Shown here: in pieces, positions 34,725-42,577 of the stretch
Numbering within the stretch: position 1 is the first letter of the stretch
Layout: the number at the start of each line of letters is the position of its first letter
Assembly: GCF_000024985.1 (NCBI RefSeq)
Contig: NC_013524.1
Coordinates: forward strand, 1,116,001 to 1,180,000
DNA from: Sphaerobacter thermophilus DSM 20745
GTDB taxonomy: Bacteria > Chloroflexota > Chloroflexia > Thermomicrobiales > Thermomicrobiaceae
DNA: 64,000 bases
Reading direction: 5' to 3'
Notes under the pieces: generated by a model
What the model saw: the letters and a program-made list of their open reading frames with translations, nothing else
What the model was told of the DNA's origin: nothing
The model's database searches: none
Made by a program: the position numbers and the translations under genes

Positions 34725-37535
34725 TCACTCCACAACCAGTCCTAGTTCCGGATCGAGGCGCAGCGCGTACTTCCCGACCGAGGCACGACCCGAAGAATCA
34801 AGCAGGATGAGCCGCTGGTGCCGCAGCAGGGCGGACTCGCGCCAGGCGGTCGGTGGGTCGGTCGTGAGCAACTCCGGAACGACGCGCCGGTCGCTGAGCG
34901 TCACCGAGCGGGCCAGCAGGCGCCGGGTTAGATTCAGCGACGGTGGCTCCGAGAGATCGATCACCTCTCGGCCGGCGGGGTCGAGGGCCAAGCGCCCGTC
35001 GACGTCGAACAGGCACACGACCGAGACGGACGGCGGGGTGAGCCGCGTCAGGGCCTGGTGTGCCTGGTGGAAGTCGGGAGCGTCCTCGGCGCGGGCGTTA
35101 GCGGTCATCTGCCAGATGAAGCCGCCGGCTCCCGGCCGCTTGATCCAGCGGACGGCAGCCTCGGCCGCGTCCTTCTCGGCTAGCTCCTCATAACGCTGCC
35201 GTGTCTCCTCCCACGCCGCGCGGACGGTGGGGGGCTCGGTGGCCGGGCAGGGGCGGTCGTCGTAGACCGCCTCGATGAGATCCGGGATCTCGTCGGGGAT
35301 TGCGATGGCGTCACGATCCCGCAGTACCAGCCACGAACGCAGCAGCGCGTGGGCGTCGTAGACCGCCGTCGTGCCGTGGTCGAAGACCGGCACGCCCTCG
35401 GTGATGTGCTCAGGTCGACAGATCCATAGGCGCGGCACTTCCAGGCCGCGCGGGCGGGCATCACGCCGGTGACGGTGGAGTCGACCGGCGCGCTGGAGGA
35501 CGAGGTCGGCCGGGGCCAGATCGGTCACCATCAGATCGAAGTCGAGATCGAGGCTCTGCTCAACGATTTGCGTCGCGATAAGTACCGCTCGCTTCGGGCG
35601 CCTCACCTGGATCGTCCCTTCCTCGGTGGTGACGACACCGCCGGGCTTGCCGAAGCGCCGAAGAGCACGCTGCTCGCGGTGCTGGCGCTCATCGACGAGG
35701 AACCGTGCATGCAGGAGGTCCAGCTCCGGCTCGCCGTCGTCAGCGACGCCTTGGAAGTAGCGCTTGAGGGCCTGGTACACCGCCTGGGCGCGGCCGACTG
35801 TGTTGCAGACCACCACCGCGCAGCCGCCGGGTTCCAGGGCGGCCTCGAGCTGTTTGCCGAGGGGAAATGGCTCTTCGGGTGTCTCCGGGAGTCGGCCATC
35901 GACCCACCCGATCCCGACCGAGCGGGTCGTACGGGCCGAAGCCGGCACGTGCCGACTGTTGATGCCGTTCCGGGTCACCCAGGTGACGCGCGGGTACACG
36001 GCGGAGGGATCCGTGCGTGGCTCCAATGATGGTGTGTCTAACCCGGCGGCGTAGGCCCTGGCGAGTGTGGCGCGGCGGGCATCGGGGAGCGTGGCCGAAA
36101 GCAGGATCACCGGGCTGCCAAGGGCGGCGAGCCACTCCAGCAGCCGCTCGAGCAAGGTTGACATATACGTGTCGTAGGCATGCACCTCATCGATCACCAC
36201 CGTCTTGCCGGCCAGGCCGAAGAGGCGTACGAAGACATGTCGCGTCTGGAGCACTGCCAGTAGCGCTTGGTCGATCGTTCCGACCCCGAAGGGGGAGAGG
36301 AGGCCGCGCTTGCGGTAGGTGAACCATTCGGCTGCGACCACTCCCGAGGCAATCTCGGGATCCTGATCGGCGTCGTCCTCGCGTGGGCTCAGCAGCGCGT
36401 CGGTGCGCTGGCGCAGGGCGGCAAATTCGGCGTTGAGTGCGGCGTGGCCGTGTAGTAGCTGGAGGTTGACCGTCTCCGTGTCGAAGCGCGGGATAAGGTA
36501 GTCGCGCACGCGTCCGAACATCTGGTTACTGGTGGCCTGTGTCGGCATGGCGACGTAGGTGCCCCGATTGCCGCCCACCGCGTTCATGTGATCGGCCAGG
36601 AAGAGTGCTGCCTCAGTCTTCCCTTCGCCCATCGGCGCCTCAACAATGACCAGCGAAGGGTGGGGGAGGTCTCGCGCCAGCTCAATGACAGCCTCTTGGA
36701 GCGCGTTCGGTGTGATGTGCGGGAACAGATCACTGAAGGCGCGAGGTTCGGCGCCGGCCCGGGATTTCAGCCAGGCGAGCCGCGCCATGGCCTGGGCCGC
36801 CTGCCCCTCGGCCTGTCGGTAGTAGTTCCTGAAATCGAGAGAAGAGGCGGCCGCGGCGTCGGCCGCGGCGAACGGGAAGATCAAATCGTCGGAACCGATC
36901 CAGTCAGCAACCGACACGAGTCCCGCTAGCGTCATCGCTGCCGGGTTGTCGATGCCGCGCGGTACCGCGTCACGCGGAACGCCGATATGCGAGGCCAACT
37001 CACGCACGAGTGCCGCCCGGGCCGTGTTCCAGGGCCCGCGGCCCACCGCGACGGTAGGCATGTCGCAAAGATCATGTGCCCGGGGGAAAATCCCGTGGTG
37101 GCCCCCGATGACGGTTCCGAGGCGCCGCGCCAGTTGGTTATCGAGTTGGAACTCAGCGACCAAGATCTCCGGGAGGGTAGCGGCAGTAACGCTCCCGTGC
37201 GGGGTCGCGCGTGGGTCGAGTGGCCGCTGCGGTAGGGGGAAACCGGCGTCGCGAAGGAGCGAGTGGGCAGCGGTCCATGTGAGCTGGAAGGCCGGAGACG
37301 CCTTCCCCAAGTCGTGGAGACCCGTTAGGAAGGCGATCCACGGGCCTGCGTCCGTTTCCGAAAGTCCGAATGCCGCCGCCAGATACCGCCGGACAGCCGG
37401 AGAGAGGACATCGTCCCACATAACCCGCGCCACTAGAGCCACGTCGAGCAGGTGGCAGAGCAGCGGGTGATATGCGGGATCGCCCGGGACCCGCGACCGT
37501 TTTGCCCACAGGAGATGGTTGTGCTGCTCTCCCAT
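34725..37535 (-). CDS. cas3: Cas3 helicase-nuclease
   Basis: A 936-residue protein. The HD nuclease domain has H28 and GLHDLGKASPAF with His74-Asp75, plus GGHHGIFP. The helicase has Walker A EAPMGEGKTEAAL, the DExH box in VVIDEVHAYD, SATLPDARR and motif VI LQRAGRLHRHRR. Cas3 is recruited by Cascade to unwind and degrade target DNA. It is the first gene of the cas operon and both catalytic domains appear intact. The 307-base gap upstream (37536-37842), shared with the divergent oxidoreductase, shows GGAGG before the ATG but no clear consensus promoter. Confidence 0.96.
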   Translation of the reverse strand: MGEQHNHLLWAKRSRVPGDPAYHPLLCHLLDVALVARVMWDDVLSPAVRRYLAAAFGLSETDAGPWIAFLTGLHDLGKASPAFQLTWTAAHSLLRDAGFPLPQRPLDPRATPHGSVTAATLPEILVAEFQLDNQLARRLGTVIGGHHGIFPRAHDLCDMPTVAVGRGPWNTARAALVRELASHIGVPRDAVPRGIDNPAAMTLAGLVSVADWIGSDDLIFPFAAADAAAASSLDFRNYYRQAEGQAAQAMARLAWLKSRAGAEPRAFSDLFPHITPNALQEAVIELARDLPHPSLVIVEAPMGEGKTEAALFLADHMNAVGGNRGTYVAMPTQATSNQMFGRVRDYLIPRFDTETVNLQLLHGHAALNAEFAALRQRTDALLSPREDDADQDPEIASGVVAAEWFTYRKRGLLSPFGVGTIDQALLAVLQTRHVFVRLFGLAGKTVVIDEVHAYDTYMSTLLERLLEWLAALGSPVILLSATLPDARRATLARAYAAGLDTPSLEPRTDPSAVYPRVTWVTRNGINSRHVPASARTTRSVGIGWVDGRLPETPEEPFPLGKQLEAALEPGGCAVVVCNTVGRAQAVYQALKRYFQGVADDGEPELDLLHARFLVDERQHREQRALRRFGKPGGVVTTEEGTIQVRRPKRAVLIATQIVEQSLDLDFDLMVTDLAPADLVLQRAGRLHRHRRDARPRGLEVPRLWICRPEHITEGVPVFDHGTTAVYDAHALLRSWLVLRDRDAIAIPDEIPDLIEAVYDDRPCPATEPPTVRAAWEETRQRYEELAEKDAAEAAVRWIKRPGAGGFIWQMTANARAEDAPDFHQAHQALTRLTPPSVSVVCLFDVDGRLALDPAGREVIDLSEPPSLNLTRRLLARSVTLSDRRVVPELLTTDPPTAWRESALLRHQRLILLDSSGRASVGKYALRLDPELGLVVE

Positions 37536-37842
37536 CTCAGTTCATCCTCCGTCCCACCGCCGACAGTCACCACTGGCTTGCCGATAAGCTGTAACACTAC
37601 AACCGTAGCTGCCGCTCGGGAAGGCAGTCGTTCCCGTGCATCGACCTGTTCCCGCTGCTCGACCTGCAAAGGATGGGAAGATCATACCGTTCTGCAGGAT
37701 TATGCACATGGCGCTCATATTCCGGGGAGGTTGTCAGGCTGTGGCCGTGGACAGTGCCCCGTCACCGATGCTTCGGATCGGTCATAATGGCTCCGCGTGG
37801 GCAGCGACTGGCGCGGAGTGATTGCAGGAGAGGGGGCATGAG

Positions 37843-38631
37843 ATGGATCTGGGGCTGACCGGGAAGGTTGCGCTGGTGCCGGCGGCGAGCTCGGGATTGG
37901 GCCGGGCGGTGGCGCTGGCGCTTGCGCGCGAGGGGGCGCAGGTCGTCGTCAGTAGCCGCAATCAAGCGGCGGTCGATGAGGTGGCGGGGGAGATCCGCGC
38001 CGCGGGCGGAGATGCGCTGGCGGTGGCGGCCGACGTCACCAAGCCGGCCGATCTGGAGCGGCTGGTCCAGGCGGCGATTGATCGCTACGGCGGGATCGAT
38101 GTGCTGATCACCAACGCCGGCGGGCCGCCGGCGGGGACGTTTGACAAGTTCAACGATGCTGACTGGCAGGCGGCATTTGAGCTGACGCTGATGAGCGCGG
38201 TGCGGCTGATCCGGCTGGCGCTCCCGTCGATGCGGGCGCGGGGCGGCGGTGTGATCATCGCCATGACCTCGTCTTCGATCAAGCAGCCGATCCCGAACCT
38301 GCTGCTGTCGAACGTGATGCGGGCTGGAGTCGCGGGGCTGGCCAAGACCCTGGCGGACGAGTTGGCGCCGGACGGCATCCGGGTCAACACCATCGTGCCG
38401 GGGCGCATCGCCACCCCGCGGGTGGCGCAACTCGATCGGGTCAACGCCGAGCGGCAGGGGGTCGACGTTGCAGTGATCGAGCAGCGGGAGACGTCGCGGA
38501 TCCCCATGGGCCGCTACGGCACGCCTGAGGAGTTCGCCGATGCCGTCGCCTTCCTGGCGTCGGAGCGGGCCAGCTACATCACCGGGGCCACGCTCCAGGT
38601 GGACGGCGGGATGATCCGCTCACTCTGGTAG
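37843..38631 (+). CDS. short-chain dehydrogenase/reductase with altered active site
   Basis: A 262-residue protein. The nucleotide-binding turn is VPAASSGLGRAVALALA, a variant of TGxxxGxG; NAGGPPAG matches the NAG motif. Where YxxxK is expected the sequence reads LLLSNVMRAGVAGLAKTLA, so both the catalytic Tyr and Lys are replaced (Ser and Arg). The end, ITGATLQVDGGMIRS, is standard. A subgroup of the family shares this change, so the protein may still reduce a substrate by another mechanism or bind only. ATG 37843 is preceded by a purine-rich tract. Confidence 0.85.
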   Translation: MDLGLTGKVALVPAASSGLGRAVALALAREGAQVVVSSRNQAAVDEVAGEIRAAGGDALAVAADVTKPADLERLVQAAIDRYGGIDVLITNAGGPPAGTFDKFNDADWQAAFELTLMSAVRLIRLALPSMRARGGGVIIAMTSSSIKQPIPNLLLSNVMRAGVAGLAKTLADELAPDGIRVNTIVPGRIATPRVAQLDRVNAERQGVDVAVIEQRETSRIPMGRYGTPEEFADAVAFLASERASYITGATLQVDGGMIRSLW

Positions 38632-38653
38632 CTTTGGGTCTGGTTGGTGTCGG

Positions 38654-38669
38654 AAGTACGATCGTACTT
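38654..38669. promoter_or_regulatory. 16-base perfect palindrome, probable operator
   Basis: AAGTACGA followed by its exact complement TCGTACTT, overlapping the first bases of the -35 box of the exopolysaccharide promoter. A half-site AAGTACG recurs at about 38723-38729, downstream of the transcription start. Confidence 0.6.
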
Positions 38670-38696
38670 GGTGCAATAGCCATTTGGATCTAGATA
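38668..38696 (+). promoter_or_regulatory. promoter of the exopolysaccharide operon leader
   Basis: TTGGTG (38668-38673), 17 bases, TAGATA (38691-38696). Transcription would start near 38703, giving a leader of nearly 490 bases before the first gene. Confidence 0.6.
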
Positions 38697-38727
38697 AGTC
38701 GTGGGTGCGTATGGTAGGAATTAAGTA

Positions 38728-38872
38728 CGCGAGCGATGAGAGCCTAGTACCACGCTCGCGAGGGAAAACGAAACGTCGGAGACGTTGAGGCGCAGGCTGT
38801 AATCTGGGCACCTCGCCTGCGCCGAGTCTGAGGTGCAACCGGCCGACCCTTTGGGTGTCGAGCCGGTTTTTT
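38728..38872 (+). ncRNA. leader RNA copy 1 with pseudoknot and intrinsic terminator
   Basis: Stems on the plus strand: CGCGAGCG/CGCTCGCG (38728-38735 with 38753-38760); AACGTC-GGA-GACGTT (38772-38786); and GGCGCAGGC/GCCTGCGCC (38789-38797 with 38815-38823). The 17-base loop of the last stem reads TGTAATCTGG then GCACCTC. The loop's GCACCTC (38808-38814) is exactly complementary to GAGGTGC (38830-38836), giving an H-type pseudoknot. Two bases later a terminator hairpin begins (CCGGC at 38839, GCCGG at 38862-38866, six Ts). The architecture is that of a riboswitch or other cis-acting RNA; the class is not one I recognise. Confidence 0.65.
38839..38872 (+). terminator. intrinsic terminator after leader RNA copy 1
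   Basis: CCGGC/GCCGG with an inner CGACCC/GGGTGTCG stem, followed by TTTTTT. Confidence 0.8.
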
Positions 38873-38950
38873 GCGTTCAGGGAGGAACGTCACCGCGGGC
38901 GTCCGGAAGCGGGCGTAGACAACAGAAGACGAGCGTGAGCGCGGAGGCGA

Positions 38951-39032
38951 TGACGCGCGGGCTGTAATTTGGGCACCTCGCCCGCGCCGAGCCTGGGGTG
39001 CAACCGGCCGGCTAAGACCCTGGCCGGTTTTT
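38951..39032 (+). ncRNA. leader RNA copy 2 with pseudoknot and intrinsic terminator
   Basis: The second copy of the element, starting about 165 bases after the first. The stem is GCGCGGGC/GCCCGCGC (38955-38962 with 38980-38987). Compared with copy 1 an A-T pair has become G-C on both sides, a compensatory change. The 17-base loop is identical except for one C/T. The loop's GCACCTC (38973-38979) can pair with GGGGTGC (38995-39001) using one G-T wobble. The pseudoknot strand is again two bases before a terminator. Conservation of loop and pairing, with drift elsewhere, argues for a selected RNA structure. Confidence 0.65.
39004..39032 (+). terminator. intrinsic terminator after leader RNA copy 2
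   Basis: CCGGCC/GGCCGG around a 12-base loop, then TTTTT. Readthrough would be needed to express the polysaccharide operon, whose first gene starts at 39189. Confidence 0.8.
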
Positions 39033-39188
39033 GTTTGGTCGCGCGTATGTCAGTTTCTGTTATCTACCCTATTTGGTTGATATCGCAACCTACCCGCGGT
39101 GAGAGCGACACGTCGAGGAGGGCGATCCCGAGCGGGATCTGGTGGCTGGAGCGGTGGGTCCCGTGGGCGCCCGGCAGGGAGGGTGATT

Positions 39189-39920
39189 GTGGAGCAGGTT
39201 CGTGCGCGTGGTACACGCGGGCTGGACCGGCTACGCCTGGCGGTGGCTGGGACCGCTGCCTGGGATACGCTGGTCGACCAGCCCTCCGACATCGAGGAAA
39301 CGGTCGCCCTCATCGCGCCGTCGGCCGAGTGGGAGGCATTCCCGCGGAGCTACCGGATCGCTAAGCGGGTGCTCGACATCGTGATTGCCAGCCTCGGTCT
39401 GGTGCTGCTCGCGCCGCTGATGCTGGTGATCGCCGCGATGATCCGGCTGGACTCCCCGGGTCCGGCGATCTTTCGCCAGGAGCGTGTTGGGCAGGGTGGC
39501 CGGCGGTTCCAGATCCTGAAGTTCCGCACGATGGTCAACGGCTGTGACCTGCTGCGCGATGGGCCGCACAAGCGCCCCGACGACGCGCGGGTCACGCGGG
39601 TGGGCCGGCTGCTGCGCCGCACCAGCCTGGACGAGCTGCCGCAGCTCATCAACGTGCTGCGCGGCGAGATGAGCCTAGTCGGGCCACGGCCGGAGCTGCC
39701 GGAGATCGTCGAGGCCCACTACGAGCCGTGGCAGTACCGCCGCTTCCTGGTGCCGCAGGGCATCACCGGCTGGTGGCAGGTGACCGGGCGCGGGAAGAAG
39801 CTGATGTACGAGCACACCGAGGACGACCTCTACTACATCGAGAACCCTTCTTTCCGCTTTGACCTGCTGATCCTGGCCAAGACTGTCGTCGCCGTTCTGC
39901 GCCGGGAGGGAGCGTTCTGA
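39189..39920 (+). CDS. undecaprenyl-phosphate sugar phosphotransferase (priming enzyme)
   Basis: A 243-residue bacterial sugar transferase. One N-terminal membrane segment (VLDIVIASLGLVLLAPLMLVI) precedes the catalytic part: PAIFRQERVGQGGRRFQILKFRTM, RRTSLDELPQLINVLRGEMSLVGPRPELP and ITGWWQVTGRG. It transfers a sugar phosphate onto undecaprenyl phosphate, the first step of exopolysaccharide synthesis. Length matches the short WcaJ/EpsL-like core without the extra five-helix domain. GTG 39189 has GGGAGG six bases upstream; a longer reading frame has no such site. Confidence 0.9.
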   Translation: MEQVRARGTRGLDRLRLAVAGTAAWDTLVDQPSDIEETVALIAPSAEWEAFPRSYRIAKRVLDIVIASLGLVLLAPLMLVIAAMIRLDSPGPAIFRQERVGQGGRRFQILKFRTMVNGCDLLRDGPHKRPDDARVTRVGRLLRRTSLDELPQLINVLRGEMSLVGPRPELPEIVEAHYEPWQYRRFLVPQGITGWWQVTGRGKKLMYEHTEDDLYYIENPSFRFDLLILAKTVVAVLRREGAF

Positions 39921-40768
39921 TGCAGCAGGTTCGTCACGAAGCGACCGCAGTCAAGATCGGGACCGGCTCGCAGGCCGTTGCGGGGGCGCCTCTCCCGCTC
40001 CCGGCCAACCGCAGCCGCCGCATCCTCGGGATGCGCGTCGATGCCACGTCGTACGACGCTGCGGCCGAGCAGGTCATCACCTGGGCCAAGGCTGGGGAGT
40101 CGCGCTACGTCTGTGTCTCCACCGTGCACATGGTCATGGAGGGGCACGACCGCGCCGAGTTCCAGCGGATCGTCAATGCGGCCGATCTGGTCACGCCGGA
40201 CGGCATGCCGCTGGTGTGGGGGCTCAAGCTGCTGGGAATCCCCTCGGCCACCCGGGTGTACGGCCCGGACCTGACGCCGGTGGTGTGCGAGCATGCGGCG
40301 CGTGAGGGGGTGCCGGTCGGCTTTTACGGCGGCACGCCGGAGGTGCTGGACCGCATGATCGCCAACCTCACGGCGCGCTACCCGGGCCTGCAGGTCGTCT
40401 ACCGCCATAGCCCGCCGTTCCGTCCCCTGACGGCCGAGGAGGAGGCGCGGGAGATCGAGGAGATTCGTGCCTCCGGCGCGCGCATCCTCTTCGTCGGCCT
40501 GGGGTGCCCCAAGCAGGAGCAGTGGATGGCGGCGCGGCGGGGCCGGATCGACGCGGTCATGCTGGGTGTCGGAGCCGCCTTCGACTTCCTCGCCGGCGCC
40601 AAGCGGCAGGCGCCGGACCTGATCCAGTCGCTGGGGCTGGAGTGGCTCTTCCGGCTGGCGACCGAGCCCCGGCGACTCTGGCGACGCTACCTCTACAACA
40701 ATCCGCGGTTTGTGGTCTTGTTCGCGGCCCAGGTACTCAAGGGCCGGACTCAATGGGAGGCTCACTAA
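39920..40768 (+). CDS. WecG/TagA/CpsF family glycosyltransferase
   Basis: A 282-residue protein, GT26 type: VSTVHMVMEGHDRAEFQRIV, ADLVTPDGMPLVWGLKLLG, VGFYGGTPEVLDRM and FVGLGCPKQEQWM. These enzymes add the second sugar (often ManNAc or a hexuronate) to the lipid-linked first sugar. It overlaps the previous stop as TGATG and the next start as TAATG. The first 35 residues are low-complexity and may be an extension. Confidence 0.9.
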   Translation: MQQVRHEATAVKIGTGSQAVAGAPLPLPANRSRRILGMRVDATSYDAAAEQVITWAKAGESRYVCVSTVHMVMEGHDRAEFQRIVNAADLVTPDGMPLVWGLKLLGIPSATRVYGPDLTPVVCEHAAREGVPVGFYGGTPEVLDRMIANLTARYPGLQVVYRHSPPFRPLTAEEEAREIEEIRASGARILFVGLGCPKQEQWMAARRGRIDAVMLGVGAAFDFLAGAKRQAPDLIQSLGLEWLFRLATEPRRLWRRYLYNNPRFVVLFAAQVLKGRTQWEAH

Positions 40769-41757
40769 TGGCAACGCGTGTTCTGGTCACCGGCGCTGGT
40801 GGTTTCATCGGTCATCATCTGGTCCGTTACCTGGTCGCCAAGGGGTATTGGGTTCGCGGTGTCGACATCAAGTACCCCGAGTTCGAGTCGTCGCTGGCGC
40901 ACGACTTCCAACTGCTCGACCTGCGCCGGTTCGACAACTGCCTGATCGCCACCAGCGGCGTGGACGAGGTCTACCACCTGGCGGCCGACATGGGTGGCAT
41001 CGGCTATATCACCGGGAACCACGCCAGTATCGCGCACAACGACATCCTGATCAACACCCACATGCTGGAGGCGAGCCGGATCAACGGGGTGCAGCGGTTC
41101 CTCTTCTCGTCCTCGGCCTGCGTCTACCCGGACTACCGGCAGGACGATCCCGACGTCACGCCGCTGCGTGAGGAGGACGCCTACCCGGCGGCGCCGGAGG
41201 AGGGCTACGGCTGGGAGAAGCTCTTCACCGAAAAGCTCTGCCAGTACTACGCCGAGGACTACGGCATGGAGACCCGCGTGGTGCGGTTCCACAACGTCTA
41301 CGGTCCGCTCGGCACCTACGAGGGGGGCAAGGAGAAGGCCCCGGCGGCGCTCTGCCGCAAGATCGCCTTGGCCGAGGACGGCGACGAGATCGAGATCTGG
41401 GGCGATGGTGAGCAGACCCGCTCCTTCATGTACGTCGACGACTGCGTCGAGGGGATCTACCGGCTGATGCGGTCGGACTACCGCCACCCGCTGAATCTTG
41501 GGACTGACCGGCTAGTGACGATCAACGAACTGGTTGACATCATCGCCGATATCGCCGGGAAGCGGATCGTGAAGCGGCACGAGCTCACGAAGCCGCAGGG
41601 TGTCCGCGGGCGCAACAGTGACAACACCCGGCTGCGCCAGGTGCTCGGCTGGGAGCCGCAGATCTCGCTAGAGGAGGGCCTGGCGGTTACCTACCAGTGG
41701 ATCGCCCGGCAGGTCGCCCCGACGCGGCACGGCCAGCGCCGGCTGGTGGCGGTGTAG
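40768..41757 (+). CDS. GDP-mannose 3,5-epimerase-like NAD-dependent sugar epimerase
   Basis: A 329-residue extended SDR. The NAD motif is VTGAGGFIGHHLV. LAADMGGIGYITGNHASIAHN, SSSACVYPDYRQ, EEGYGWEKLFTEKL (catalytic YxxxK), FHNVYGPLGTYEGGKEKAPA and GVRGRNSDNTRLR all parallel plant GDP-mannose 3,5-epimerase closely, more than typical UDP-glucose epimerases. It may make GDP-L-galactose or GDP-gulose for the polysaccharide. ATG 40768 overlaps the preceding stop by one base. Confidence 0.85.
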   Translation: MATRVLVTGAGGFIGHHLVRYLVAKGYWVRGVDIKYPEFESSLAHDFQLLDLRRFDNCLIATSGVDEVYHLAADMGGIGYITGNHASIAHNDILINTHMLEASRINGVQRFLFSSSACVYPDYRQDDPDVTPLREEDAYPAAPEEGYGWEKLFTEKLCQYYAEDYGMETRVVRFHNVYGPLGTYEGGKEKAPAALCRKIALAEDGDEIEIWGDGEQTRSFMYVDDCVEGIYRLMRSDYRHPLNLGTDRLVTINELVDIIADIAGKRIVKRHELTKPQGVRGRNSDNTRLRQVLGWEPQISLEEGLAVTYQWIARQVAPTRHGQRRLVAV

Positions 41758-41770
41758 GAGGGACACGGCG

Positions 41771-42577
41771 GTGATCGTACGACGACTGTTCGTCACTGGT
41801 GGGGCATTGGCGTTGAGCGGCTTGGTCCTGGCGGGGGCTCACGCCGCCCCCAATCTGGGTCGCAAGTGGTACGGTCGCCGCATGTTCCCGCTCATACGGC
41901 GGATCCCCATCCACGGTGCGGTGGCGCTTACGTTCGACGACGGACCCGGCGAAGCGCTGGATGACTTTCTCACAACCTTGGATCGGTACAACGCTCGGGC
42001 GACGTTCTTTGTCGTCGGTGAACAGGTGAAGGCGGCACCAGGCCGCGTCCGGGACATCATCGACGCGGGGCATGAGGTGGGCCTGCACTGTTACCACCAC
42101 CGCAACTACCTCCACCGTCCACCGTGGGAGGCCGTCCAGGACCTGGATCGCGCGCAGGCGACGATCGAGGACGCCACGGGGCGACCCATCACGCTCTACC
42201 GCCCGCCACACGGCATGTTCAACCTCGCGACATTCATCGAATCCGGGCGTCGCGGCTGGCACCGTGTGTACTGGCAGCGCCAGGGGTGGGACTGGGAAGC
42301 CAGCGCGACTCCTGAGTCGATCGCGGCGGGGGTTGGGGTGCCCGATCCGGGAGACATCATCTTGCTCCACGACGACGATCGATACAGTGCCCCAGGCTCG
42401 TGGCGACGGACCCTCGCGGCGCTGCCGCGCATCTTGGAGACAGCGAAATCGGCGGGTATGGAGGTCTGTTCGGTTGGCGAACTGCTGGCCCGTGCAGGGG
42501 ATTACGCTCCGCCACGGGCCAGCGCAGCTCGGGCGCAGCGGACCGATGACTCGTACCGAACCGGGCGAGTCTCGTGA
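41771..42577 (+). CDS. polysaccharide deacetylase (NodB homology)
   Basis: A 268-residue protein with a hydrophobic N-terminus (LFVTGGALALSGLVLAGAHA) that may be a signal or anchor. The catalytic domain has VALTFDDGPGEA (metal Asp pair), GHEVGLHCYHHRN (His metal ligands), YRPPHGMF and DIILLHDDD. It probably removes N-acetyl groups from the polysaccharide outside the membrane, or modifies an intermediate. It starts with GTG thirteen bases after the epimerase and its stop overlaps the next gene. Confidence 0.9.
   Translation: MIVRRLFVTGGALALSGLVLAGAHAAPNLGRKWYGRRMFPLIRRIPIHGAVALTFDDGPGEALDDFLTTLDRYNARATFFVVGEQVKAAPGRVRDIIDAGHEVGLHCYHHRNYLHRPPWEAVQDLDRAQATIEDATGRPITLYRPPHGMFNLATFIESGRRGWHRVYWQRQGWDWEASATPESIAAGVGVPDPGDIILLHDDDRYSAPGSWRRTLAALPRILETAKSAGMEVCSVGELLARAGDYAPPRASAARAQRTDDSYRTGRVS

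Noticed and set aside
38728-39032. Leader RNA as a cyclic-di-GMP-I riboswitch
   Set aside because: The GGGCAAACC and GCAAAGCC core seen at 50871-50958 is absent; the loop and pseudoknot are different.
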